Below are positions 17,602 through 25,428 of a stretch of DNA of 26,743 nt, piece after piece. Position numbers and translations under genes: made by a program. The notes under the pieces are model-generated. The model did no database searches and was not told where the DNA came from. It was given only the letters and a program-made list of their open reading frames with translations. Each line of letters begins with the position of its first letter. The stretch's first letter is position 1. Source of the DNA: an uncultured bacterium (GTDB lineage Bacteria; Bacillota; Limnochordia; DTU080; JAAYLA01); contig CALKAQ010000005.1 of the NCBI GenBank assembly GCA_937983075.1, positions 1 to 26,743 of the forward strand, read 5' to 3'.

Positions 17602-17617
17602 CTCGTTCACCAACGAG
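17602..17617 (-). promoter_or_regulatory. Hairpin overlapping the hisF ribosome-binding site
   Basis: In the 75-base hisA-hisF gap, CTCGTT and AACGAG form a perfect 6-bp stem with a GGTG loop on the minus strand. The GAG of the hisF Shine-Dalgarno GAGGTG is part of the 3' arm, so the hairpin could lower hisF translation. It may equally be chance. Confidence 0.35.
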
Positions 17618-17665
17618 CACGTTCCCGCAATATCCCCACGGAAAGGGCCCGCCCTTGAAGTTTTG

Positions 17666-18394
17666 TCAGCGGCCTTCCACGATCTGAATCGCATCCGCCA
17701 AATCAATATCCCCGGTATAAAGCGCCTTGCCAATGATGACGCCGCTGACGCCTTTCCGTGCAAGCGAGCGGATTCGCCGCAAATCGTCGAGCGTGGCGAC
17801 GCCGCCTGAAGCGATGACCTTCAAGCCGGTCTCGGTCATCCTTTCCAACGAGTCGAAGGCCGGACCGGCGAGCGTGCCGTCGCGCGAAATGTCGGTAAAC
17901 ACGATTTCCTGGACGCCAAGGCGTTTCATGTGCAGCCCCGTCTCGAATGCTTCTTGAGATGTCGTATCGACCCAGCCTTTGACCGCTACTCGGCCGTCCA
18001 GCGCATCGATGCCTACGAGCACGCGGTCCCCGCCGAACCGGCGGCACGCCGCTTCCACCAACGCCGGATCTTCGACGGCGACGGTTCCGAGAATGACGCG
18101 AGACACGCCGAGAGAAAGTATTTCGTCGATGGCGCTGAGATTGCGAATGCCTCCACCCAATTGAACGGGAATGTCGACCGCCTTGACGATTTGTTCAACG
18201 ATCGACAAGTTCCGCGGCAAACCTTGAAAGGCACCGTCCAAATCGACCACGTGGAGCATGGCCGCACCCTTTGCCGCCCAGTTGCGCGCCACTTCAACCG
18301 GATCTTCCGAGTAAACAGTCTCTTGATCCGCCCGCCCCTGGTACAACCGGACGCAGCGGCCGTCTTTCAGATCAATCGCCGGAATGACAATCAA
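17666..18394 (-). CDS. hisA: Phosphoribosylformimino-AICAR ribotide isomerase
   Basis: HisA is the (beta/alpha)8 isomerase that converts ProFAR to PRFAR, step 4 of histidine synthesis. The TTG at 18394 is chosen because the protein then begins MIVIPAIDLK like its family, with GAGG about ten bases upstream. This gives 242 residues. The catalytic Asp8 (AIDL) and Asp130 (GIDA) are present, with phosphate-binding glycine loops (QLGGGIRN, ASGGVAT). A frame open to 18457 would add 21 codons overlapping hisB and is not favoured. Only 19 bases separate it from hisB, where hisH normally sits in Bacillota. Confidence 0.95.
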   Translation of the reverse strand: MIVIPAIDLKDGRCVRLYQGRADQETVYSEDPVEVARNWAAKGAAMLHVVDLDGAFQGLPRNLSIVEQIVKAVDIPVQLGGGIRNLSAIDEILSLGVSRVILGTVAVEDPALVEAACRRFGGDRVLVGIDALDGRVAVKGWVDTTSQEAFETGLHMKRLGVQEIVFTDISRDGTLAGPAFDSLERMTETGLKVIASGGVATLDDLRRIRSLARKGVSGVIIGKALYTGDIDLADAIQIVEGR

Positions 18395-18413
18395 CGAATC
18401 ATCGCCTCGCACA

Positions 18414-19013
18414 TTATAAACTGCCTTTGGTGGAAGGAATGCCTCGCACCCTTGCATCGAACTGAGTGGCTTGGTCGAGTGCCCGTGCGCACGCCTTGAA
18501 CGTCGCTTCGATGAGATGATGGGTGTTCCCGCCTGCCAAACAGCGCAGGTGCAGATTCATCGCCGCGTGTGTCGAGAAGGCACGGAAGAATTCCAGCGTC
18601 AATTCGGAGTCAAAGCCGCCGACGCGCTCGCTGGCGAATTCAAATCCGTCGAATGCAAGATACGGCCGCCCGCTCAAATCGACCGCCGCGAGCACAAGCA
18701 CTTCATCCATCGGGACACAGGCCGATCCGTAACGGCGAATCCCCGCTTTGTCGCCGAGCGCTTTGGCGAATGCCTGCCCCAGCACGATGCCGGTATCCTC
18801 GACGGTATGATGGCCGTCGATGTGCAAATCACCGTCGACCTTGACGTCCAAATCGAAAAGCCCGTGGCGTGCAAAACCTTGCAGCATGTGGTCGAAGAAG
18901 CCGATTCCCGTGTCGATGTTCCCGCTGCCGGTACCATCCAGGCAGAGTCGCAATCGGATGTCGGTTTCCCCCGTACGGCGAGTCAGTTCCGCCGTTCGCA
19001 TTTCTTGGGTCAC
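18414..19013 (-). CDS. hisB: Imidazoleglycerol-phosphate dehydratase
   Basis: This is the monofunctional HisB, a manganese enzyme that dehydrates imidazole glycerol phosphate. It has 199 residues, the usual size without a phosphatase domain. The metal motifs are D66-GHHTVED (to D73) and HHLIE at 165-169. The GTG start overlaps the hisD stop by 4 bases (GTGA), with GGAGG eight bases upstream. A separate histidinol-phosphate phosphatase must be encoded elsewhere. Confidence 0.96.
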   Translation of the reverse strand: MTQEMRTAELTRRTGETDIRLRLCLDGTGSGNIDTGIGFFDHMLQGFARHGLFDLDVKVDGDLHIDGHHTVEDTGIVLGQAFAKALGDKAGIRRYGSACVPMDEVLVLAAVDLSGRPYLAFDGFEFASERVGGFDSELTLEFFRAFSTHAAMNLHLRCLAGGNTHHLIEATFKACARALDQATQFDARVRGIPSTKGSL

Positions 19014-20368
19014 GCGTCCTTCCTCCCCCGCAAACGCTGTTCAACCGCGCGAGCGTGTGCTTCAAGTCCTTCAAGCCGCGCCAGCGTAATGGCGATGCCG
19101 CCGATTTCGTCGAGACCGGCGGGCCCGACCTGCATAAACCCGGAACGCCGCAAAAATTGGTCGACTCCCAACGGCGAAGAAAAGCGAGCCGATCGATTGG
19201 TCGGCAGCACGTGGTTCGGACCAGCCACATAATCGGCGAGGGGCTCGGTGGAATGCGAACCCAAAAATATGGCTCCCGCGTTCTTCAGCTTCCCTAAGCA
19301 GGCAAGCGGTTCTTTGACAAGCAGTTCCAAATGCTCCGGCGCAACGACGTCAGCCAGTTCAAGCGCTTCATCCAAGTCGGTGCAGGTGAGAATGAGCCCC
19401 CACCGGCGCAGCGACTCCGCCGCTTCCTCCTGGCGCGGCAACGCGGCCAATTGCCTGGCAAGCGCTTCTTCAACGGCGTCCGCCAAAGCGGCATCTGTGG
19501 TGAGCAGCATCGCCGCGGCTTCGGTGTCGTGTTCGGCCTGCGAAAGGAGATCGGCGGCCACCCATTCGGGATCGGCCGTTTCATCGGCAATGATGAGGAT
19601 TTCGCTCGGCCCGGCCAACGAGTCGATGCCGACCCGGCCGAAGACCATCTTCTTGGCCAATTGGACGAACAAATTGCCGGGACCGACGATTTTATCGACG
19701 GCAGGCACCCAAGTTGTCCCGTATGCCAATGCCGCGATGGTTTGTGCTCCACCGGTGCGCAAAATGCGATGCGCGCCGGCCGCATCCAAAGCGACGATCA
19801 TGTGCGGGTCGAGCTTGCCTTCGGAATTGCACGGCGTCGCGGCGATGATTTCTTCGACGCCCGCGACCACGGCCGGAACCACACACATGAGAGCCGTCGA
19901 TACAAGCGGAAAGCGTCCCCCCGGAATGTAGCAGCCTGCCCGCCGTATCGGCGTAATCAGCTGACCCAAAACGGTACCGTTGGGCTCGGTCATAAACCAG
20001 GAGCTTTGCATTTGCCGCTCATGGAACTGCCGGATTCGATCCCGGGCTTTAAGAATGGCGTCGACAATAGCCGGATCGGCCTCCCGACGAGCCTGCGCAA
20101 TTTCTTCCTCGCTGACGAAAAGTTCTTCCGGCGCCAATCGCACCCCGTCAATCCGCTCGACGTAATCCACCAACGCGGCGTCGCCGTGCGCCTGCACATC
20201 GCTCAAAATGCGTTCCACTGCTTGTTCCGGTGTCGTTCCGACGCCAAAAATCCGATCAAGAGCGGCTTGGACGGATGGAGCAACTTCGACCTCGTCGAGA
20301 GCGGGACGTGTGAGTGCGAGGCGAATTTCTTCGGGAGCTGCGGTTCGTGTATCAAGTCGGCGAATCAT
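19010..20368 (-). CDS. hisD: Histidinol dehydrogenase
   Basis: HisD oxidises L-histidinol to histidine in two NAD-dependent steps using zinc. It has 452 residues, slightly longer than the usual 430 or so because of an N-terminal extension. Zinc ligands and catalytic residues are visible: Q277 and H280 in SQAEHD, the Glu345-His346 pair in APEHLE, and the D379...GPNHVLPT region. The conserved VDKIVGPGN segment is at 224-232. The ATG overlaps the hisG stop by 4 bases. Confidence 0.97.
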   Translation of the reverse strand: MIRRLDTRTAAPEEIRLALTRPALDEVEVAPSVQAALDRIFGVGTTPEQAVERILSDVQAHGDAALVDYVERIDGVRLAPEELFVSEEEIAQARREADPAIVDAILKARDRIRQFHERQMQSSWFMTEPNGTVLGQLITPIRRAGCYIPGGRFPLVSTALMCVVPAVVAGVEEIIAATPCNSEGKLDPHMIVALDAAGAHRILRTGGAQTIAALAYGTTWVPAVDKIVGPGNLFVQLAKKMVFGRVGIDSLAGPSEILIIADETADPEWVAADLLSQAEHDTEAAAMLLTTDAALADAVEEALARQLAALPRQEEAAESLRRWGLILTCTDLDEALELADVVAPEHLELLVKEPLACLGKLKNAGAIFLGSHSTEPLADYVAGPNHVLPTNRSARFSSPLGVDQFLRRSGFMQVGPAGLDEIGGIAITLARLEGLEAHARAVEQRLRGRKDA

Positions 20369-21033
20369 TGAACGCCAACCTCCTTGTCGACGAGTCGTCG
20401 CAACGCTGAAGCGATGAGGCCAATGCGTTCGTACTCCACTTTATAACTGATCCGGTTGGCGATGAGCCGGGCGGAACTGTGTGCAATTTCAGCAACGACA
20501 CGCAAGCCATTTTCCTCGAGCGTACGACCTGTCTCGGTGATATCGACGATGGCATCAGCAAGCTCGACGAGAGGAGCCAGCTCAACGGAACCGTTAAGCG
20601 GTATCACGTCCGCTTGAATGCCGTGTTCTTCGAGAAAACGGCGGGTAACGTTGACGTAGCGGCTCGCAACGCGGCAGTCGTAATCGAGTTGGCTGACGCG
20701 TTCAATTCCGGAAGAATTGGGCACCGCGAGAACAAACCGACATGCCGAATAACCTAAGTCAAGCAATTCAGCGACCTCGGCACCCGTTTCCATCAGCACG
20801 TCTTTGCCGGCGATGCCGATGTCTGCCGATCCGTGCTCGACGAACGTGGGGACATCCATGGCTTTGGCGAGAATGAAACGAAGGTGCAATTTATCCTCGG
20901 ACACGACGAGACTGCGTGAATTGCCTGCCAGCGCTTCTCGCAGCTCCGAAACGTCGGCGCCGATGGCCTCAAACAAATTAGCCACTTCTTTTCCGAGGCG
21001 GCCCTTGCCAACGGCTACGGTCAGTTTTTTCAT
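20365..21033 (-). CDS. hisG: ATP phosphoribosyltransferase, short form
   Basis: HisG joins ATP and PRPP to start histidine synthesis. At 222 residues it is the short form, which lacks the C-terminal regulatory domain and needs HisZ for activity and feedback by histidine. Seen are the opening TVAVGKGRLG, the STD-like GSADIGIAGKD region and the PRPP-binding VDITETGRTLEENGL. The start overlaps the hisZ stop (ATGA), supporting coupled synthesis of the two partners. Confidence 0.96.
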   Translation of the reverse strand: MKKLTVAVGKGRLGKEVANLFEAIGADVSELREALAGNSRSLVVSEDKLHLRFILAKAMDVPTFVEHGSADIGIAGKDVLMETGAEVAELLDLGYSACRFVLAVPNSSGIERVSQLDYDCRVASRYVNVTRRFLEEHGIQADVIPLNGSVELAPLVELADAIVDITETGRTLEENGLRVVAEIAHSSARLIANRISYKVEYERIGLIASALRRLVDKEVGVQ

Positions 21034-22334
21034 CTGCGGTCCCCCCCTTCTTCCAGGAGATCGGCCACAGCGACGAGGCGTTTGCTGCCCGCCTCTACGA
21101 CTTCGACGGGTTGTCCCGTTTCACCCCGGAAAAAGACCACGCGCGCGCACCGACGCGCAGCGGCGAAATTCAATGCGGCTTCATTGTCGAATCCTTGTAC
21201 ATCGATTTCGATGGCATGTCCTTGCGTCCGCAGCCGCCACGCGGCGGAACACGCTTCCGCCATTCTCGCATCGTCGGCTACAAACAGCGTTACCGCCGGT
21301 TCGGCATCCGCCCCGATGCCGTTGCGCTCAAGTGCGAGCATCAACCGCTCGACTCCCAAGGCAAGTCCTGTCGCCGGCATGTCATAGCCGAAGCGGCCGA
21401 GAAGGCCATCGTACCTTCCTCCGGTACACAAGCTGAAGCCCAATTCGCCGGTGTACCCCTCGAGGACGATGCCGGTATAGTAATCGAAGTGCTTGACCAT
21501 TCCCAAATCAATGCGGACCCAGCCGGCCACTCCGAAATTTTCGAGCCACCCGTACACCGCGCGCAGATTTTCCAGCGCACGTTGTGCTTGGTCTGTGCGT
21601 GCCAGCTCGGCAGCTTCGTCCAATACGGACCGGTCGCCGCGCAGCTCAACCAGACGCAGAACGTCATCCATTTGCTGTGCAGTGGCTCCGCTGTCCGCGA
21701 GCACTTGTTTCAACCCGACATAGTCCTGCCGGAGAATGCAGCGCCTCACTTGGCGCAAAGTCTTGCTCGGCAATTGCAAACTTTCCAGCACCGCAGCCGT
21801 GAAGCCGACATGACCAACGTCGATGCGAAAACGCGAGAGGCCGAGCTCATTCATGACGCCTACGGCCACCGCGATGACTTCCGCATCCGCACCCGGCCCG
21901 GACGCACCGATGAGCTCAATGCCGGCTTGGGTAAATTCGCGCTGCCGCCCCGCTTGCGGCTCGTCATAACGAAATACCGAACCGCTGTAATACAGCCGCA
22001 GCGGTTTCGGAGCGTCTTGCATGCGCGTCGCGACAAGCCGTGCTATCGGCGTCGTCAGCTCGGGGCGCAAAGCGAGCAGATTGCCGTCGCGGTCGACGAA
22101 GCGATAAATTTTTTCGCTGAGTTCGTGGCCGTCCGCCATTTCGATGGTATTCAACAACTCGAATGTCGGGGTGACCACCGGTCGATAGCCCCAGCGGCTC
22201 AAAAAATTGGCCATCGTAGTTTCCAGCTGATGTTTTCGCGCCGCATCAGCCGGCAACAGATCCCGCACTCCCCGGGGCGTTTTCACGGTTATTTCCGCCA
22301 AAGCGCCTCCTCCATCCTGCCCCTGATCTTTCAT
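21030..22334 (-). CDS. hisZ: ATP phosphoribosyltransferase regulatory subunit (HisRS-like)
   Basis: HisZ is a histidyl-tRNA synthetase paralogue that lost tRNA charging and forms the regulatory part of the HisG-HisZ complex. The class II motif 2 region (YYSGSVFRYDEPQAGRQREF), the FDYYTGIV segment and the motif 3 region (GLALGVERLM) are present. A further C-terminal segment of about 95 residues looks like an anticodon-binding-type alpha/beta domain, which many HisZ proteins lack. The ATG at 22334 overlaps the guaA stop (ATGA) and gives 434 residues. A TTG at 22301 with a superb GGAGGAG in front would give 421 residues and start at AEITVKTPRG. I call HisZ rather than HisS because short hisG follows directly. 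Confidence 0.9.
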   Translation of the reverse strand: MKDQGQDGGGALAEITVKTPRGVRDLLPADAARKHQLETTMANFLSRWGYRPVVTPTFELLNTIEMADGHELSEKIYRFVDRDGNLLALRPELTTPIARLVATRMQDAPKPLRLYYSGSVFRYDEPQAGRQREFTQAGIELIGASGPGADAEVIAVAVGVMNELGLSRFRIDVGHVGFTAAVLESLQLPSKTLRQVRRCILRQDYVGLKQVLADSGATAQQMDDVLRLVELRGDRSVLDEAAELARTDQAQRALENLRAVYGWLENFGVAGWVRIDLGMVKHFDYYTGIVLEGYTGELGFSLCTGGRYDGLLGRFGYDMPATGLALGVERLMLALERNGIGADAEPAVTLFVADDARMAEACSAAWRLRTQGHAIEIDVQGFDNEAALNFAAARRCARVVFFRGETGQPVEVVEAGSKRLVAVADLLEEGGDRR

Positions 22335-23887
22335 TCCCACTCCACCGTTCCCGGAGGTTTGGAGCTAATATCGTAAACGACACGGCCGACCAACGGCACC
22401 TCATTCATCATGCGAGTGGCCATGCGGTCCAACACGTCGTACGGGATGCGAACCCAATCGGCCGTCATCGCGTCCGTACTGACAACCGCACGGACAGCGG
22501 CTACGTATCCGTACGTTCGCCGGTCATCTTTGACGCCGACGCTTCGCGTGTCCGTCAATACGGCGAAAGCTTGCCAAACTTGATCGGTGAGACCGGCTTT
22601 TTCGAGTTCCTCCAATACGATGGCGTCGCATTCCCGGGCCGCCTCCAGACGTTCGCGGGTAACTTCGCCGATGACGCGTATGGCCAACCCCGGTCCGGGA
22701 AACGGCTGGCGCCAAATCAGCTGTTTGGGCAAGCCGAGTTCCTCACCCAAAGCGCGCACTTCATCTTTAAAAAGAGAACGCAGCGGTTCGATTAAATCGA
22801 GCTGCATTTTTTCAGGCAAACCGCCGACGTTATGATGACTTTTGATTACCGACGCCGTGCCGAAGCCCGACTCAATGACATCGGAATACAACGTGCCCTG
22901 CACCAAGTACCGAACGTCGCCAATCTTGCGGGCTTCTTCTTCAAACACGCGGATGAATTCGTTGCCGATACGCTTTCGTTTCTCTTCAGGGTCGCTGATG
23001 CCCTCCAAGCGAGCAAAAAAACGTTCCCTTGCGTCCACGGCCTTGAAGTTGTTTCCGAAGCGAGTTGAGAAAATCTTTTTGACTTCCTCCGGCTCGCCTT
23101 TGCGCATAAATCCGTGATCGACAAAAATCGTATAAAGTCGATCGCCCAGCGCTTGGTGAACGAGTGCGGCAGCCACGGACGAATCGACGCCGCCTGACAA
23201 ACCGCATACAACCTTGCCCGCATCGCCTACCGCTTGGCGAATGGCTTCGATTTGTTCGGACACGAAATTCGCCATCGTCCACGTCGGCTCGCATGCCGCA
23301 ATGCCAAAAATAAAGTTGCGAAGAATTTTGTCCCACAACTGCGTCGGCCCGGACTCAGGCTGAAACTGAACACCATAAAACGGTTGGGATACGTGCTTGA
23401 CGGCTGCAATCGGTGTAGGATCGGTGGCGGCGATCACCGAAAAATCGGTCGGCGGCTCTGCAATGTAGTCGCCGTGATGCAGCCGAACCTTCAGATCTTC
23501 GGCTGCCATGTCTTCCAGGCCGTGGAAGAGTCCGTTGCGCTGCAGCACCTTGACGACCGCTTCTGCAGGAGACACCTTCTCGGCCGGGCGCACATCGCCG
23601 CCCAGTACGTGCACCATCCACTGCATTCCATAATTGACGCCCAACACCGGGATTCCCAGTTGAAAAAGCGTTTCATCGAACCATGGGGCATTTTCGGCCA
23701 GCACGCTGCCCGGCCCGCCTGACAAAATGACCCCTTTGACGTCACGCCGCGTGAGTTCTTCGAGCGGAACGGTGTGCGGCCACAACTCCCCATAAACGTT
23801 GAATTCCCGGATGCGTCGGACGATCCGTTGGCTGAATTGAGCACCAAAGTCAATGACAACAATTAAATCGTGGCGGGACTGTTTCAC
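22331..23887 (-). CDS. guaA: GMP synthetase with inactivated glutaminase domain
   Basis: GuaA aminates XMP to GMP with ATP. The 518 residues comprise a class I glutamine amidotransferase domain (about 1-200), an ATP-pyrophosphatase domain with SGGVDSS near 230, and the C-terminal dimerisation domain ending GTVEWE. The synthetase half looks complete. In the amidotransferase half the nucleophile motif reads GVNYGMQ, with Asn85 (AAT codon at 23633-23635) in place of Cys. The triad His is Gln176 in FQPES (CAG codon at 23360-23362). Only Glu178 of the triad remains, while the oxyanion-loop LSGGPGS is kept. It should be unable to hydrolyse glutamine, so it must use free ammonia or a separate glutaminase. 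The GTG start has GGAG eight bases upstream. Confidence 0.95.
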   Translation of the reverse strand: MKQSRHDLIVVIDFGAQFSQRIVRRIREFNVYGELWPHTVPLEELTRRDVKGVILSGGPGSVLAENAPWFDETLFQLGIPVLGVNYGMQWMVHVLGGDVRPAEKVSPAEAVVKVLQRNGLFHGLEDMAAEDLKVRLHHGDYIAEPPTDFSVIAATDPTPIAAVKHVSQPFYGVQFQPESGPTQLWDKILRNFIFGIAACEPTWTMANFVSEQIEAIRQAVGDAGKVVCGLSGGVDSSVAAALVHQALGDRLYTIFVDHGFMRKGEPEEVKKIFSTRFGNNFKAVDARERFFARLEGISDPEEKRKRIGNEFIRVFEEEARKIGDVRYLVQGTLYSDVIESGFGTASVIKSHHNVGGLPEKMQLDLIEPLRSLFKDEVRALGEELGLPKQLIWRQPFPGPGLAIRVIGEVTRERLEAARECDAIVLEELEKAGLTDQVWQAFAVLTDTRSVGVKDDRRTYGYVAAVRAVVSTDAMTADWVRIPYDVLDRMATRMMNEVPLVGRVVYDISSKPPGTVEWE

Positions 23888-23952
23888 CCCAAGCGCTCCT
23901 CACCTTCCGGCCCGCTTTGCCCATGTTCCTTCGTATCGCGTTTGCCGCGGTT

Positions 23953-24501
23953 TCATTTTTCATAAACCTCGGGCCGCAAAACTCCTATGAACGGCAGCTG
24001 CCGATACTGCTCCGCATAGTCGAGCCCGTACCCGACGACGAATTCGTTGCCGATTTCGAATCCCACGTAATCGGCCTTGAGATCCACTTGACGGCGCTCT
24101 TTTTTGTCAAGCAATGCACATACCTTGACCGACGCCACTTGACGGGCACCGAAATAGTCCATCAAGTAAGCGAGTGTAACGCCCGTATCGACGATGTCTT
24201 CAACGATGAGAATGTCTTGACCTTCAACCGGCGAGTCGAGGTCTTTGAGAATCCGTACTTCGCCGGATGTGCGGGTTCCGGCGCCATAGCTGGAAAGCGC
24301 CATGAAATCGAGCGTAACAGGGATGGTCAAGGAACGGAGAAGATCCGCTGTAAAAGTAATTGCGCCCTTGAGAATGCTCACAAGAACGAGATTTCGATTC
24401 GCATAATCCTCGGAAATGGTTTTTCCCAACTCTTGCACTCGGTTGCGAATCTGGGACTCGTCCAACAACACTCTTTCGATATCTTGCATGTAGGAGGGCA
24501 C
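23953..24501 (-). CDS. hpt: Hypoxanthine phosphoribosyltransferase
   Basis: This purine salvage enzyme joins hypoxanthine or guanine to PRPP to give IMP or GMP. The GTG at 24501 is chosen because GGGAG lies nine bases before it; the protein has 182 residues. The PRPP-binding motif VEDIVDTGVT is at 100-109, the flexible-loop SYG at 70-72, and the LKGAITF and YVGFEIGNEFVVGYGLDY segments are typical of Hpt. It is the first gene of the hpt-guaA-his operon, 65 bases ahead of guaA. Both Hpt and GuaA yield GMP, and both Hpt and HisG consume PRPP. Confidence 0.95.
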   Translation of the reverse strand: MPSYMQDIERVLLDESQIRNRVQELGKTISEDYANRNLVLVSILKGAITFTADLLRSLTIPVTLDFMALSSYGAGTRTSGEVRILKDLDSPVEGQDILIVEDIVDTGVTLAYLMDYFGARQVASVKVCALLDKKERRQVDLKADYVGFEIGNEFVVGYGLDYAEQYRQLPFIGVLRPEVYEK

Positions 24502-24543
24502 AATCGACAACTCCCTCTTGCAGACTGGAAAAAATACATTCCC

Positions 24544-24572
24544 ATGATAGCACAGGGGATGGTATGGAGCAA
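24544..24572 (-). promoter_or_regulatory. Candidate promoter of the hpt-guaA-his operon
   Basis: On the minus strand TTGCTC (24572-24567), a 17-base spacer and TATCAT (24549-24544) resemble a housekeeping promoter. The predicted start is near 24537, about 36 bases before the hpt GTG. No T-box, purine riboswitch or histidine leader was recognised in this short leader. Confidence 0.5.
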
Positions 24573-24615
24573 CGTTGGCAAATACGCCGAATTTCCCCGT
24601 GACTGGCTGTACGCC

Positions 24616-25428
24616 TTACAAACGCCGCGCCGTCCAGCCCAGGCCGAACGAGACGATGAAGCGCTCTCCGTCCGACCAAAAAGCGGTTTCAAAATTCACT
24701 TGCCTCCCTCTGGCATGATCGACGACATAGCCGACGGACAACGCAAGCCGATTCGTCGGCGACGCCCACGTTTCCATCGCCATGAGATGCTGGAGACCAA
24801 GCTCGATGCTCAAGACCTCGTTCGCAACCAAGCCCAGCCCGAATCCTGCCGTGAGGGCAGTTGTTTCGTTCTTGAAATTTTTCCCGTAGCCCAAGGAACC
24901 CGAAAGAACCACCGGGTCGCGCACCATGCTCCATCCGAGCTGTGCTTCCACCGTCTGCTCGGGCCAAGCGAATGCCAAACCGGCCTTGGGCTCCAACGGA
25001 TGTCCGGGCTGCCATTTGCTTTGAATACCCAATTGCATTCCCCACGTACCTTCCACCGTTCGGATTTCTTCCCGGTGGCCGGCATACATGCGCTCTTCAA
25101 CGATCGTCAACCGATGGTAACGGCTGCCGACAACGAAGCTCCAGCGGTCGTTCCAATCTTTACGCGCCGTTGCCCGCAGACTCCATTCCCGCATCATGCC
25201 GTTCAGCGCGTACGGTCGCCCCTGCTGATCCCAAGCTTGTCCACTGAAGGCCTGCGGGGAATAGCCGACGCTGATGCTGTATACGGTCCGTCCTGACAAA
25301 GGTTCCGCTGTATTTTCGATCAAGACGTACGGTTCGTCGTTCGCCGAAGCGGGCCACGCAGGCAGTCCAACGACCACCCATCCAAGCACACCGAACAGCC
25401 CCAAGATCCATCGGCGCAACGGATTCAT
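24616..25428 (-). CDS. Secreted protein, probable outer-membrane beta-barrel
   Basis: The ATG at 25428 has GGGAGGG six bases upstream and overlaps the stop of the C39 peptidase gene (ATGA), giving 270 residues. An N-terminal signal peptide runs to about 29 (hydrophobic core 7-22, ASA at the end). The rest is rich in alternating polar/hydrophobic strands with many Gly, Trp and Tyr, such as TVYSISVGY, WSFVVGSRY, AKAGLAFAW, LALSVGYVV and the near-terminal FIVSFGLGW. This pattern suits a transmembrane beta-barrel of roughly ten to twelve strands. It is unexpected in a monoderm bacterium and points to an outer membrane, or to an unusual secreted beta protein. No named family was recognised. No clear terminator separates it from hpt. 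Confidence 0.75.
   Translation of the reverse strand: MNPLRRWILGLFGVLGWVVVGLPAWPASANDEPYVLIENTAEPLSGRTVYSISVGYSPQAFSGQAWDQQGRPYALNGMMREWSLRATARKDWNDRWSFVVGSRYHRLTIVEERMYAGHREEIRTVEGTWGMQLGIQSKWQPGHPLEPKAGLAFAWPEQTVEAQLGWSMVRDPVVLSGSLGYGKNFKNETTALTAGFGLGLVANEVLSIELGLQHLMAMETWASPTNRLALSVGYVVDHARGRQVNFETAFWSDGERFIVSFGLGWTARRL

Noticed and set aside
21030..22340. Histidyl-tRNA synthetase (hisS) instead of hisZ
   Set aside because: It lies directly before a short hisG with a 4-base overlap, the classical HisZ-HisG arrangement; kept as an alternative only.
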